Part shown: positions 45,059-53,540 of the stretch, in pieces | How the letters are laid out: every line of letters begins with the position of its first letter | Numbering within the stretch: position 1 is the first letter of the stretch | The notes under the pieces: generated by a model | Database searches by the model: none | Told to the model about the DNA's origin: nothing | What the model saw: only the letters and a program-made list of their open reading frames with translations | Program-made: the position numbers and the translations under genes | Source: Halomonas jincaotanensis | GTDB lineage: Bacteria; Pseudomonadota; Gammaproteobacteria; Pseudomonadales; Halomonadaceae | Direction of reading: 5' to 3' | Length of the DNA stretch: 64,000 bases | Assembly (NCBI RefSeq): GCF_018448785.1 | Contig: NZ_JAHCLU010000003.1 | Location: forward strand, 310,001-374,000

Positions 45059-45170
45059 CGTTGCATCGGTGCCCGACGGCACCATACTCTGAATTTTTAC
45101 GGGCGCCCCGGACGGGCGTATTCAACGCGAACCGTGAAGCACGGCCCTTTGGCGGCTTCCACGACATGGG

Positions 45171-46790
45171 GTGTTCATCTTGTCAGACTCACTCGCCACC
45201 CGTATCGAGCGACTCGAAGCGTCGGCACGACAGGGATTGTTCGGTCGCTTGCGTCGCGGCATCGAGAAAGAGGGCCTGCGCGTCGATCCGGCAGGACACA
45301 TCGCCGCCACGCCGCATCCCGCCGCTCTGGGTTCCAAGCTCACCCATCCGCATATCACGACGGATTATGCCGAGGCACTGCTGGAGTACATCACCCCGGT
45401 CACCTGTCTCCCGCGAGATGCCATGGCGTTTCTGGGCGACCTGCACCGCTTCAGCTATCGCCACCTGGGCGACGAGCTGATCTGGCCGGCCAGCATGCCG
45501 TCGCGGTTGAATGGCAACGATAGTGTGGCCATCGCCGACTTCGGCCACTCCAACGTGGGTACCATGAAGCGCGTCTATCGCAAGGGGCTCGACGTGCGCT
45601 ACGGGCGGATCATGCAGTCGATTGCGGGAGTACATTACAACTTCTCGCTTCCCGATGACCTCTGGCGCCACCTGCAGAAGATCGATGGGGTGAGCGAAAC
45701 ACCGTTGAGCGAGTACCGTTCGGCGCGCTATTTCGGGCTGATTCGCAATTTTCGTCGTCATAGTTGGCTGCTGCTCTATCTGTTTGGCGCGTCCCCGGCA
45801 CTGGATCGCAGTTTCCTGCCTAGCGGCAAGATCCCCAAAAAGCTCGAGGCCCATGCCGACGAGTCGCTGGTGTCACCCTATGCCACCAGCCTGCGCATGT
45901 CGGATCTGGGCTACCAGAACAAGGTTCAGGAGCAGCTCAAGATCTGCTTCAATTCGCTTGCCAATTACGTGAACACCCTGCGACACGCCATTTCCACGCC
46001 ATGGCCTCCCTACGAGTCGCTGGGCGTCCGTGAGCCGGACGGCTGGCATCAGCTCAATGCCAACATCCTGCAGATCGAGAATGAGTATTACAGCGATATC
46101 CGCCCCAAACGGGTGACGCGTCACGGCGAGACGCCCAGCCAGGCGCTCGAGGCCCGCGGGGTAGAGTACATCGAAGTGCGCTGTCTCGACCTCAACCCAC
46201 TGCTCACGCTGGGCATCGATGAGACGCAAATCCGTTTCATGGATACCTTCCTGGTGTGGTGCCTGCTGTCGGAAAGCCCGTGGATTCCCGATGAGGAGTG
46301 TGACCGACTGGATGACAATCGCCGCCATGTGGTCGAACGCGGCCGCGACCCCGAGCTGCGTCTCGAGCAGCATGGCCACTTTCGCTCCATCGCCGACTGG
46401 GGCGGCGAGATGTTCGCCGAGTTCGGCCAGGTTGCCTCGCTGCTCGACCTGCTGGAAGCGGGCGAGCCGCACCAGGCGGCACTGACAGCGTTGGCGCCAC
46501 GGCTCGTCGACCCCTCGCGCACCCCCTCGGGACGGCTGCTGGCGCGGTTGCGCGAGAGCGGTGCGGAATTCAGCGATGACATGCTTGCGCTCGCTGCCGA
46601 GCAGGCCGCCCGTTTGCGTGAAACTCCGATGGACCCTGCAAGGGAGGCACTCTTCGACCAGCTCGCCCACACCTCCCACCAGCAGCAGCGGGATATCGAG
46701 ACAGCCGATCCGGCACCTTTCGATGACTTTCTTGCCGATTATTTCGATCGCGCACGGCAAGCCCGATTGATCGATGAGGCGGCTTCCTGA
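45171..46790 (+). CDS. gshA: Glutamate-cysteine ligase
   Basis: 539 residues if the GTG at 45171 is used; the TTG at 45180 (536 residues, with GGGGTG seven bases upstream) is nearly as likely. RRGIEKEGLRVDPAGHIAAT, KLTHPHITTDYAEALLEYIT and SVAIADFGHSNVGTMKRVYR are conserved in gammaproteobacterial GshA; YIEVRCLDLNPLLTLGIDE and RLDDNRRHVVERGRDPELRL are from the later half. Makes gamma-glutamylcysteine, the committed step of glutathione synthesis; glutathione is the acceptor needed by the ETHE1-like enzymes elsewhere in the window. Confidence 0.9.
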   Translation: MFILSDSLATRIERLEASARQGLFGRLRRGIEKEGLRVDPAGHIAATPHPAALGSKLTHPHITTDYAEALLEYITPVTCLPRDAMAFLGDLHRFSYRHLGDELIWPASMPSRLNGNDSVAIADFGHSNVGTMKRVYRKGLDVRYGRIMQSIAGVHYNFSLPDDLWRHLQKIDGVSETPLSEYRSARYFGLIRNFRRHSWLLLYLFGASPALDRSFLPSGKIPKKLEAHADESLVSPYATSLRMSDLGYQNKVQEQLKICFNSLANYVNTLRHAISTPWPPYESLGVREPDGWHQLNANILQIENEYYSDIRPKRVTRHGETPSQALEARGVEYIEVRCLDLNPLLTLGIDETQIRFMDTFLVWCLLSESPWIPDEECDRLDDNRRHVVERGRDPELRLEQHGHFRSIADWGGEMFAEFGQVASLLDLLEAGEPHQAALTALAPRLVDPSRTPSGRLLARLRESGAEFSDDMLALAAEQAARLRETPMDPAREALFDQLAHTSHQQQRDIETADPAPFDDFLADYFDRARQARLIDEAAS

Positions 46791-47323
46791 TGACGACCCT
46801 TTCACGTGTCTCGGTTCGGCAATGGAGCCTGGCGGGTCTAGCCTTCTGTATCGTCATGATGGCGGTGGCTCTAGGGCTCGAGCATCTCGGCGGGTTTGAG
46901 CCTTGTCCGCTGTGTATCTTCCAGCGCATTGCCGTGCTGTCAGCCGCTCTGGTGTTCGCCGTGGCGGCCATTCACAACCCCCAGGGCCGTCTCGGCGCCG
47001 GCATCTATGGCGGACTGTCGCTGGCCGCTGTGCTGGGCGGAATCGGCATCGTGTCACGCCATCTATGGCTGCAGTCGCTGCCAGCGGATGAAGTGCCGAC
47101 CTGCGGCCCGGGCCTGGACTACATGGTGGAGATCATGCCGCTGCAGGAGGTGTTGGCCACGGTGTTCACCGGTTCCGGGGAGTGCGCCGAGATCGATTTC
47201 GTACTGCTCGGCATCTCGTTGCCGGGCTGGACCCTGGTGGGCTTTGTGCTGCTCGTGCTGGCCCCCCTGGGTATGCTGCTACGCGTGTTCTTCAGGCCGT
47301 ATGTCTATCGCTGGGAAGGTTAG
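46790..47323 (+). CDS. dsbB: DsbB, disulfide bond formation protein B
   Basis: 177 residues with four membrane segments. First redox pair in FEPCPLCIFQRIAVLSA (CPLC), second in PADEVPTCGPGLDYMVEIMP and GSGECAEID, as in DsbB. Oxidises DsbA and passes electrons to quinone in the inner membrane. Its ATG overlaps the gshA stop (TGATG). The C-terminus ends with a basic stretch after RVFFRPYVYRWEG. Confidence 0.9.
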   Translation: MTTLSRVSVRQWSLAGLAFCIVMMAVALGLEHLGGFEPCPLCIFQRIAVLSAALVFAVAAIHNPQGRLGAGIYGGLSLAAVLGGIGIVSRHLWLQSLPADEVPTCGPGLDYMVEIMPLQEVLATVFTGSGECAEIDFVLLGISLPGWTLVGFVLLVLAPLGMLLRVFFRPYVYRWEG

Positions 47324-47422
47324 CCGTCTTCAGGATTGACACCATTCGTGGCAGGGGTGAATCTGTGTGGACGCGGTCGGGAGGCGCTTCGCTGCCGGCC
47401 TCATGGAGTCAGGGAGTCTCCT

Positions 47423-47920
47423 ATGCTGGAAGATTGCAAGAATGCACTGGAACGCTGGGGTGGCGTGCACAGCCTGATCGACCGCTGGCTTGATGAGCGG
47501 CGCGAACTACTGGTTGACTTCGTCGAACTCAAGCAGGCTTGCGATATCGAGCTCGAGGCAGTGAGCAAGTCACGCATCGATGCCTTCAGCGAACTATTGA
47601 TGGACTACATCAGTGCAGGCCATTTCGAGGTCTATCCGCAACTACGCGAGGAATCGAAGGCCTTTGACGACCATGAAGGCCTGTTGCTGGCCGATAAACT
47701 GCTCGAACGGCTGGAGATGTCGACCGAGTTGGTACTCGATTTCGACGCTGACTACGCAAGTCCTGTGCGCTGCAAGCAACATCTGGCGCGGCTTCCCGCC
47801 TGGCTCGATCGTCTTGCCAAGGGGCTTGCCGAGCGCTTCAGCCTCGAAGATCAGTTGATCGCTCGTTTGCACGCCGCCCACGCCCCCGAGGCCGCCCGTA
47901 CTGAGGAGCGGCAGATATGA
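47423..47920 (+). CDS. rsd: Rsd/AlgQ-family anti-sigma-70 regulator
   Basis: 165 residues from the ATG at 47423 after AGGGAG. Helical Rsd family: WGGVHSLIDRWLDERRELLV, DFVELKQACDIELEAVSKSR (a short run of conserved helix) and GHFEVYPQLREESKAFDDHE. Binds region 4 of sigma70 in stationary phase, freeing core polymerase for other sigma factors. In pseudomonads the relative AlgQ influences alginate and sigma factor use. Downstream of dsbB by about 100 bases. Confidence 0.85.
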   Translation: MLEDCKNALERWGGVHSLIDRWLDERRELLVDFVELKQACDIELEAVSKSRIDAFSELLMDYISAGHFEVYPQLREESKAFDDHEGLLLADKLLERLEMSTELVLDFDADYASPVRCKQHLARLPAWLDRLAKGLAERFSLEDQLIARLHAAHAPEAARTEERQI

Positions 47921-48019
47921 GCCAGCAGCTCGGCTTGGCGCCAGGTTGCTGTATTCCTCACGTCGAGCCAAACGCTTAGCCTGGCGGCGTCTCGCTTCGC
48001 CGGCTGAGCCATTCTTTCC

Positions 48020-48715
48020 ATGGCAATGCTTCCTGAAGCCGTGATGGTGGCTTTAGACGTCATGCTTGCGGTGCTGCTATTGGTCATGGCGCTAGCCTGT
48101 CTTGTCGATCGCTGCCTTTGGCGTGCCTGTCGCAATTTCGTCTGCTTTGCCGTGCTGATGGCGCTGACCTGGTGGCAGCTTGGCTCGCCCTTGCTGGCCG
48201 TGGTCGAGGCCGTGCTGGGGGCTATGTTGACAGGGCTCAGCCTCTTTTTCGCGCTGGGCATCGACGCGCATCATCGCCTTCCTCGCCGCGACACCCTACC
48301 TGGCTCTCCGCCTTCCGGCCTGAAGTCATGGCTGCTGCCGCTGGCCTGGCTGGTCATGGCCACCACAGCCAGCCTGCTGCTACTTGTCGACGACGCCGGG
48401 ACGAGCTTTTCGGAAGCTCTCATGGTACTCGATCTCCCCACCATCGTCGGACTGGTGATTATCGGACTGGGGCTCTGGGCGTTTACCCGGCATCGTCACC
48501 TGCTGCGTCGCCTGCTGGCTTTCAATGTGCTGGGCTCTGGCGTGTTTCTGGTGTTGGCGGGGGTGACCGGACCGCGCATAGAGGCCCAGGCCCTGATCCT
48601 GGCGGGTTTGATCGTGGCACTGCTCGGTTCGCTTCTCGGGGCATCCCTCATCCGGCGTCTTTTCCTTCTTGACGGGCGCCTGGCGCTTGGCAGCGGGCCC
48701 GGAGGCGCGGAATGA
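48020..48715 (+). CDS. Small membrane subunit: MbhD-like plus MrpC/NuoK-like segments
   Basis: 231 residues with seven hydrophobic segments. The N-terminal part (ALDVMLAVLLLVMALACLVD, then GSPLLAVVEAVLGAMLTGLS) resembles MbhD-type subunits of Mrp antiporters and membrane hydrogenases. The C-terminal part (DLPTIVGLVIIGLGLWAFTR, then LLRRLLAFNVLGSGVFLVLA) resembles MrpC/NuoK with its N-V-L-x-x-G pattern. A fusion of both would be unusual. It heads a four-gene operon; the next gene's ATG overlaps its stop. Function is inferred from the neighbours: part of an ion-translocating membrane module. Family assignment is moderately sure. Confidence 0.55.
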   Translation: MAMLPEAVMVALDVMLAVLLLVMALACLVDRCLWRACRNFVCFAVLMALTWWQLGSPLLAVVEAVLGAMLTGLSLFFALGIDAHHRLPRRDTLPGSPPSGLKSWLLPLAWLVMATTASLLLLVDDAGTSFSEALMVLDLPTIVGLVIIGLGLWAFTRHRHLLRRLLAFNVLGSGVFLVLAGVTGPRIEAQALILAGLIVALLGSLLGASLIRRLFLLDGRLALGSGPGGAE

Positions 48716-50205
48716 ACGACTTGGCCGCCCTGGGCGATGAAGCGCTGAAGCTAACGCCATCGCTATGGGCCGCCGTGTGGCTGGTGTTGGGGGGACCTTT
48801 GCTGCTGGGACTAGTGGCGCTGTATTGGCCGCCGCGTCGTATGCTGACGGTAGTGGCAGCCTATCTGCCGGTGATGGCGGCCACCGGCTGGCTGATCGTC
48901 ACGGTCGCGGCATCGGGGCCGCGACATGCCAGCCTTGCCCTCGGCGAGCTGACCCTGACCTGGTATCTCGACGGTCTCGCCACCCTGCTGATGTTGTTGA
49001 CGCAAACGGTGCTGCTGGCAAGCGCTGTCTTTGCCGTCGGGTATTGCCGTGCGGCCGAGCTTCCGTCACGGCCCGCTGCCTGGTTATGGCCGCTGCTGGG
49101 GGGGTTGAGTAGTGGGTTGACGTTGATCTGGATCGCCGCCGACCTGCTCTCCCTCTATGTGGGGCTCGAGCTGATGGGGCTATGCGCCGTGGCATTGATG
49201 CTGCTGCCCGGCGAGGCCGACGCCCTAGCCGCCGGCATGCGTTATCTACTTTATGCGCTGGTCGGCTCACTGGCCTGGCTGCTGGGCGTGTCGCTGCTGC
49301 TGGGTGCCTGGGGGCGGCTGGATCTGGCGGGCCTGGCCGCGGTGGCCGAGCCCGGTACAGTCACCACGATCGCCGTGGCACTGCTCTCGGCGGGATTACT
49401 GCTCAAGGCCTCCATCTTTCCGCTGCATGCCTGGCTTGCCCCGGTGCACGGTGCGGCCTGGATACCGGTGAGTGCGGTCCATGCGGCGCTGGTGATCAAG
49501 GCCTCGTTCGTTATTCTGCTCAAGTTGTGGTTGCTGCTGGTGCCGGGGCAGGTGGTCGCTGCCTGGGGGCTCGGGGGCCTGGGCAGCCTGGCGGTGTTGT
49601 GGGGTGGGTTACTGGCCTGGCGCGCCAGTGGCCTGAAGGCGCTGGTGGCGTATTCCACGGTCGGTCAGCTCGGCTACCTGATGCTGGCATTTCCGTTGCT
49701 GATCGGCACCAGCGACGCGGTCGCCACACTTGCCTGGCGGGGCACTTGGCTGCATCTGGCGGGGCACGCGCTGGCCAAGGCCGCCATGTTCATGGCCGTG
49801 GGCAGCCTGGTGCTTGCTACCGGACGTAGCAAGCTGAGCGAGCTGGCCGGTACCAGCCGGCGCCTGCCGCTACCGTTATTGACCTTCGGCCTGGCGGCCG
49901 TGACCTTGATGGGACTGCCGCCGAGTGCCGGTTTTACCGCCAAATGGTTACTGTTGCAGGCAGCAATGCAAGGGCAGCAGTGGATCTGGATCCTGGTGCT
50001 GGTGCTCGGCACGATGCTGACCGCTGCCTATCTCTTCCGGATGTTTCGTCACTCATTCGATGAACAGGCACCGCCGCTGACGTATCGTCGCTTGCCGCCC
50101 GGTATGGATCTGGTGCCCCTGCTGCTCGCGCTGGCGGCTTTGGCATTAGGGCTGGTGGCCGACTTGCCGTTGAATTTCCTGAGCGCCCAGGGAGCCAGTT
50201 CATGA
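48712..50205 (+). CDS. Complex I/Mrp-type proton-conducting subunit (MrpD/NuoM-like), first
   Basis: 497 residues, about 14 membrane segments. The conserved TM5 glutamate is in DLLSLYVGLELMGLCAVALM, the TM7 lysine in SAGLLLKASIFPLHAWLAPV, and the TM8 lysine in VHAALVIKASFVILLKLW. AYSTVGQLGYLMLAFPL and HLAGHALAKAAMFMAVGSL are also family hallmarks. Such subunits carry protons or sodium ions across the inner membrane. It overlaps the preceding and following genes by four bases each. Confidence 0.85.
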   Translation: MNDLAALGDEALKLTPSLWAAVWLVLGGPLLLGLVALYWPPRRMLTVVAAYLPVMAATGWLIVTVAASGPRHASLALGELTLTWYLDGLATLLMLLTQTVLLASAVFAVGYCRAAELPSRPAAWLWPLLGGLSSGLTLIWIAADLLSLYVGLELMGLCAVALMLLPGEADALAAGMRYLLYALVGSLAWLLGVSLLLGAWGRLDLAGLAAVAEPGTVTTIAVALLSAGLLLKASIFPLHAWLAPVHGAAWIPVSAVHAALVIKASFVILLKLWLLLVPGQVVAAWGLGGLGSLAVLWGGLLAWRASGLKALVAYSTVGQLGYLMLAFPLLIGTSDAVATLAWRGTWLHLAGHALAKAAMFMAVGSLVLATGRSKLSELAGTSRRLPLPLLTFGLAAVTLMGLPPSAGFTAKWLLLQAAMQGQQWIWILVLVLGTMLTAAYLFRMFRHSFDEQAPPLTYRRLPPGMDLVPLLLALAALALGLVADLPLNFLSAQGASS

Positions 50206-51707
50206 GCGGTGCCGTGTTTCCGATCGCCACGCTGGCAAGCTCCCTGCTGGTGGCGGCACTGATCTTTCTCTTGCCGGAACGCGCCTGGTGGGCCCGGACC
50301 TCGCTCAACCTGGGCGCGTCATTGATCAAGCTGGGTCTGGTGGGGTGGATGGTCTGGGGTCTTCACCGTGGGCTCGACTATGCCGTCGAGTTTCCGGTGG
50401 TGGCCGGGGTGAGCTTCGTGCTGCGTGCCGATGCATTGGGCATCATGTTTGCCGGACTTTCATCGCTGCTGTGGCTATTCACCACGCTCTATGCGATCGG
50501 TTATCTAGAGGATTCCCCCAATCGCAAGCGCTTCTTCGGCTTCTTTAGTCTTTGCGTCGCCAGCACGCTCGGGATCAGCCTGGCCGGCAACCTTTTCACC
50601 TTTCTCATCTTCTACGAGATGCTCACGCTCTCGACCTATCCGTTAGTTGTTCATCGGGGAACACCCAAGGCATTGGCTGCCGGGGCCGTGTACCTTCGCT
50701 ACACCCTGAGCGGCGGTTTGGCGCTGTTGCTCGGTGTGGTCGCCTTGCACGTGATTGCCGGCGACATCCATTTCGGCGAACGTGAAGTTCTCGCCGACCT
50801 GGGGGCCGAGTGGCATCCGCTCCTGGTGAGTATTTTCGTGCTCATGATCCTGGGGCTGGGCGTCAAGACGGCGTTGGTGCCGCTGCACGGCTGGCTGCCC
50901 AAGGCCATGGTGGCGCCGGCGCCCGTCAGCGCCTTGCTGCATGCCGTGGCGGTGGTCAAGGCAGGGGCCTTCGGTATTGTGCGGCTGGTCTACGATGTCT
51001 ACGGCATCGAGCTGAGTTACCAACTGGGACTGATGCACGGGCTCGTCGCCATCGCAGCGGTAACTATCATTTACGGTTCGTTGCGCGCCCTGGCCCAGCA
51101 GGAGCTCAAGGCGCGACTGGCCTTCTCGACGGTAAGCCAGGTTTCCTACATCGTGCTGGGTGTCGGGTTGTTCGGCCCGCTGGCCACCGTTGCCGCGCTG
51201 TCGCATTTGCTTCATCAAGGGCTGATGAAGGTCACCCTGTTCTTTTGCGCCGGCAATTATGCGGAAGAACTGGGGATTCATCGTATCGACGAACTCGACG
51301 GGGCGGGGTGGCGAATGCCCTTGACCAGCTTCGCCTTCACGGTGGGAGCTCTGGGCATGATCGGCCTACCGCCGACGGTGGGCTTTATCAGCAAATGGTA
51401 TCTCGGAGTTGGGTCCATCGAGGCTGGCATGCCCTGGCTGCTCGCCGTGTTGGTTACCAGCAGCCTGCTGAATGCCGCCTATTTCCTGCCCATCCTGCAT
51501 CGTCTGTGGTTTCGGGTGGGCCCGGCACATGGCTATGGCGACTGGCCGGATGAGCGTCGGCTCGGGCGTATGGAAACCAGTGGCTGGCTGCTGTGGCCGA
51601 CGCTTGCGACCGCCGCCTTCAGCCTGCTGGCCGGGCTCCTGGCCAGCATGCCGTTCAGTCCGCTGGAGTGGGCGGCCCGTGTTGCCTCCCAGGAATACGT
51701 GCTATGA
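50202..51707 (+). CDS. Complex I/Mrp-type proton-conducting subunit (MrpD/NuoN-like), second
   Basis: 501 residues, about 14 membrane segments. Conserved glutamate 139 in LTFLIFYEMLTLSTYPLVVH; TM7 lysine in LGLGVKTALVPLHGWLPKAM and TM8 lysine in LHAVAVVKAGAFGIVRLVYD; ARLAFSTVSQVSYIVLGVGL and SHLLHQGLMKVTLFFCAGNY complete the pattern. It is a paralogue of the upstream gene's product. ATG overlaps the stop of that gene. Ion specificity (H+ or Na+) cannot be read. Confidence 0.88.
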   Translation: MSGAVFPIATLASSLLVAALIFLLPERAWWARTSLNLGASLIKLGLVGWMVWGLHRGLDYAVEFPVVAGVSFVLRADALGIMFAGLSSLLWLFTTLYAIGYLEDSPNRKRFFGFFSLCVASTLGISLAGNLFTFLIFYEMLTLSTYPLVVHRGTPKALAAGAVYLRYTLSGGLALLLGVVALHVIAGDIHFGEREVLADLGAEWHPLLVSIFVLMILGLGVKTALVPLHGWLPKAMVAPAPVSALLHAVAVVKAGAFGIVRLVYDVYGIELSYQLGLMHGLVAIAAVTIIYGSLRALAQQELKARLAFSTVSQVSYIVLGVGLFGPLATVAALSHLLHQGLMKVTLFFCAGNYAEELGIHRIDELDGAGWRMPLTSFAFTVGALGMIGLPPTVGFISKWYLGVGSIEAGMPWLLAVLVTSSLLNAAYFLPILHRLWFRVGPAHGYGDWPDERRLGRMETSGWLLWPTLATAAFSLLAGLLASMPFSPLEWAARVASQEYVL

Positions 51708-53509
51708 GCAATTTGCTGTTTCCCAGCGTTATCATCGTTGCAATGCTCTGGCCGTTCGGGCTGGCGATGCGCGTGCCAGTGCGCGGCTGGTTGTCGTCAT
51801 CGGGCCGGTCGCGGGTATGGCTGGACGGCTGGTGGTGCACGGCACCGCTGCCGGCGCTGGCCTTGTTGCTGCCCTGGTCCGAGCCGTCATTAACGCTCTC
51901 CTGGTGGCTACTCGGTGGTGTCTGGTCGCTCGATGACCCGCGCCGTTCGCTGCTTGCCCTGACGGTGTTGCTGTGGGGCCTGGCCGGGCTTTATGCGCGC
52001 GGTTATCTGGCCAGCGAGCAGCACCGGCAGGAGGCCGGCGACGACAATGCCGCACGACGGCTTCAACGCTTTGCGCTCTTCTGGCCGCTGTGTCTTGCCG
52101 GCAATCTGCTGTTGATTGTTGCCGAGGATATCGCCAGCTTCTATCTGGGCTTCAGCACGATGACCTTTGCCGCCTATGCCTTGGTGGTACATGCCGGCAC
52201 GCGCGATGCCCAGACTGGCGGCCTTGCTTATCTGGTGATGGCGGTGCTGGGGGAGGGCATGATCCTGGCCGGACTGCTATGGGCCGCGGGCAGTGCCGAA
52301 ACGACCATGCTCGACGAGCTGCGCGAGGGTCTGGTCGAGGCCGAGCAGGGCGTCTGGATGGCCGCTCTCCTGTGGCTCGGTTTCGGCGTCAAGGCGGGGG
52401 TGGTAGGGCTGCATGTCTGGTTACCGCTGGCCCACCCGGTGGCGCCGACGCCTGCCAGCGCCGTGCTTAGCGGCGTAATGATCAAGGCCGGCCTGCTGGG
52501 CTGGCTGATGACCCTGCCGCTCGGGCATGCCGATCCGGGTGAAGCCTTCGTCATGCTTGGTCGGGTAATGTCGGTGGCCGGCCTGGCGGCAGCCTTCGGC
52601 GCGGCGGTTTATGGGGCCTGCCAGTCGCACCCCAAGGCGGTGCTGGCCTATTCAAGCGTCAGTCAGATGGGCATGCTCACGGCGCTGGTGGCTATGGGGT
52701 TGATCGTCCCCGAGCAATGGCCGGCGCTGCTTGCGGCGGTGGTGCTGTTTGCCTGTCACCATGGGCTGACCAAGGGCACGCTCTTCCTGGGTGTCGGGAT
52801 CAGTGAGCACCCGCCGCGCATGCCGAGCTGGCTGCTGTGGGCCTTGTTGCTGCTACCGGGGCTCTCGCTGTCGGGGGTGCTGGGCTCGGGGCTTGCCAGC
52901 AAGTGGGGCTACAAGACGGTACTGTACGACGCCGATCACAAGGATCTCGTGCTGTGGCTCAGCCTGGCGGCAGTTGGGACGACCCTGCTGATGGCTCGCG
53001 CCCTGTGGTGCCAATGGCGGGCCGCGCGACAGGCCAGCCACGACGACCCGGTGGCGCTGACCGGCGCGATGCCGGTGGCCTGGCTGGGTACCCTGCTGGC
53101 GGCGGCCTCGTTGCCGTGGTGGCTGCCCATGGGGCGGCCCGACTGGCCACCGCTGGGTGAGCTGGTCGGGCTCTGGTGGCCGGCGGCACTGGGCGTGGTG
53201 CTGGCCGTGTCGATCGGCCTTATGGCCCGCCAGCACCTCCACGAGGTCATCAAAAAGCTGCCACCGGGCGATCTCTGGTGGCCGTTGATGCGGGGCTATC
53301 AGGCGGTAGCGGGCAGAGTGGCGCGCGGCGTGTCGCGACTCGGCGCGTCAGTGGCGGCAGTCGTCAGGCGCCTGCAGGCGCTGGAGCGCTGGCTGGTCGA
53401 CGGCCTCGGCGTGTTGGCCCGCGGCGAGCAGTGGCTGGGACGCCACGGCGCGGTGTTGATGATGGCCAGTGCGCTGCTGCTGGCCATCATCATGCTGGTC
53501 GCACCCTGA
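51704..53509 (+). CDS. Complex I/Mrp-type proton-conducting subunit, third, with C-terminal extension
   Basis: 601 residues from the ATG at 51704, which overlaps the previous stop; a longer frame from 51593 is discounted. The TM7/TM8 lysine regions are kept (GFGVKAGVVGLHVWLPLAHP and PASAVLSGVMIKAGLLGWLM), as is LAYSSVSQMGMLTALVAMGL. At the place of the TM5 glutamate, ungapped comparison with the second subunit gives Ser151 in LGFSTMTFAAYALVVH. The C-terminal ~130 residues carry extra membrane segments and amphipathic stretches (VAGRVARGVSRLGASVAAVV), a little like the long NuoL lateral helix region. Last gene of the module. Confidence 0.8.
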   Translation: MSNLLFPSVIIVAMLWPFGLAMRVPVRGWLSSSGRSRVWLDGWWCTAPLPALALLLPWSEPSLTLSWWLLGGVWSLDDPRRSLLALTVLLWGLAGLYARGYLASEQHRQEAGDDNAARRLQRFALFWPLCLAGNLLLIVAEDIASFYLGFSTMTFAAYALVVHAGTRDAQTGGLAYLVMAVLGEGMILAGLLWAAGSAETTMLDELREGLVEAEQGVWMAALLWLGFGVKAGVVGLHVWLPLAHPVAPTPASAVLSGVMIKAGLLGWLMTLPLGHADPGEAFVMLGRVMSVAGLAAAFGAAVYGACQSHPKAVLAYSSVSQMGMLTALVAMGLIVPEQWPALLAAVVLFACHHGLTKGTLFLGVGISEHPPRMPSWLLWALLLLPGLSLSGVLGSGLASKWGYKTVLYDADHKDLVLWLSLAAVGTTLLMARALWCQWRAARQASHDDPVALTGAMPVAWLGTLLAAASLPWWLPMGRPDWPPLGELVGLWWPAALGVVLAVSIGLMARQHLHEVIKKLPPGDLWWPLMRGYQAVAGRVARGVSRLGASVAAVVRRLQALERWLVDGLGVLARGEQWLGRHGAVLMMASALLLAIIMLVAP

Positions 53510-53540
53510 TTGGTCGGGGGCGAAGTGGTAGAGAAGGGCG

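Noticed and set aside
48020-53509. DAB-type inorganic carbon accumulation system
   Set aside because: DabB-like subunits resemble these proteins, but DabA (the large zinc-dependent DUF2309 partner) is not encoded next to them.
48020-53509. Canonical Mrp Na+/H+ antiporter
   Set aside because: MrpE, MrpF and MrpG are missing and the subunit order and fusion differ, so I do not assign mrp or mnh symbols.
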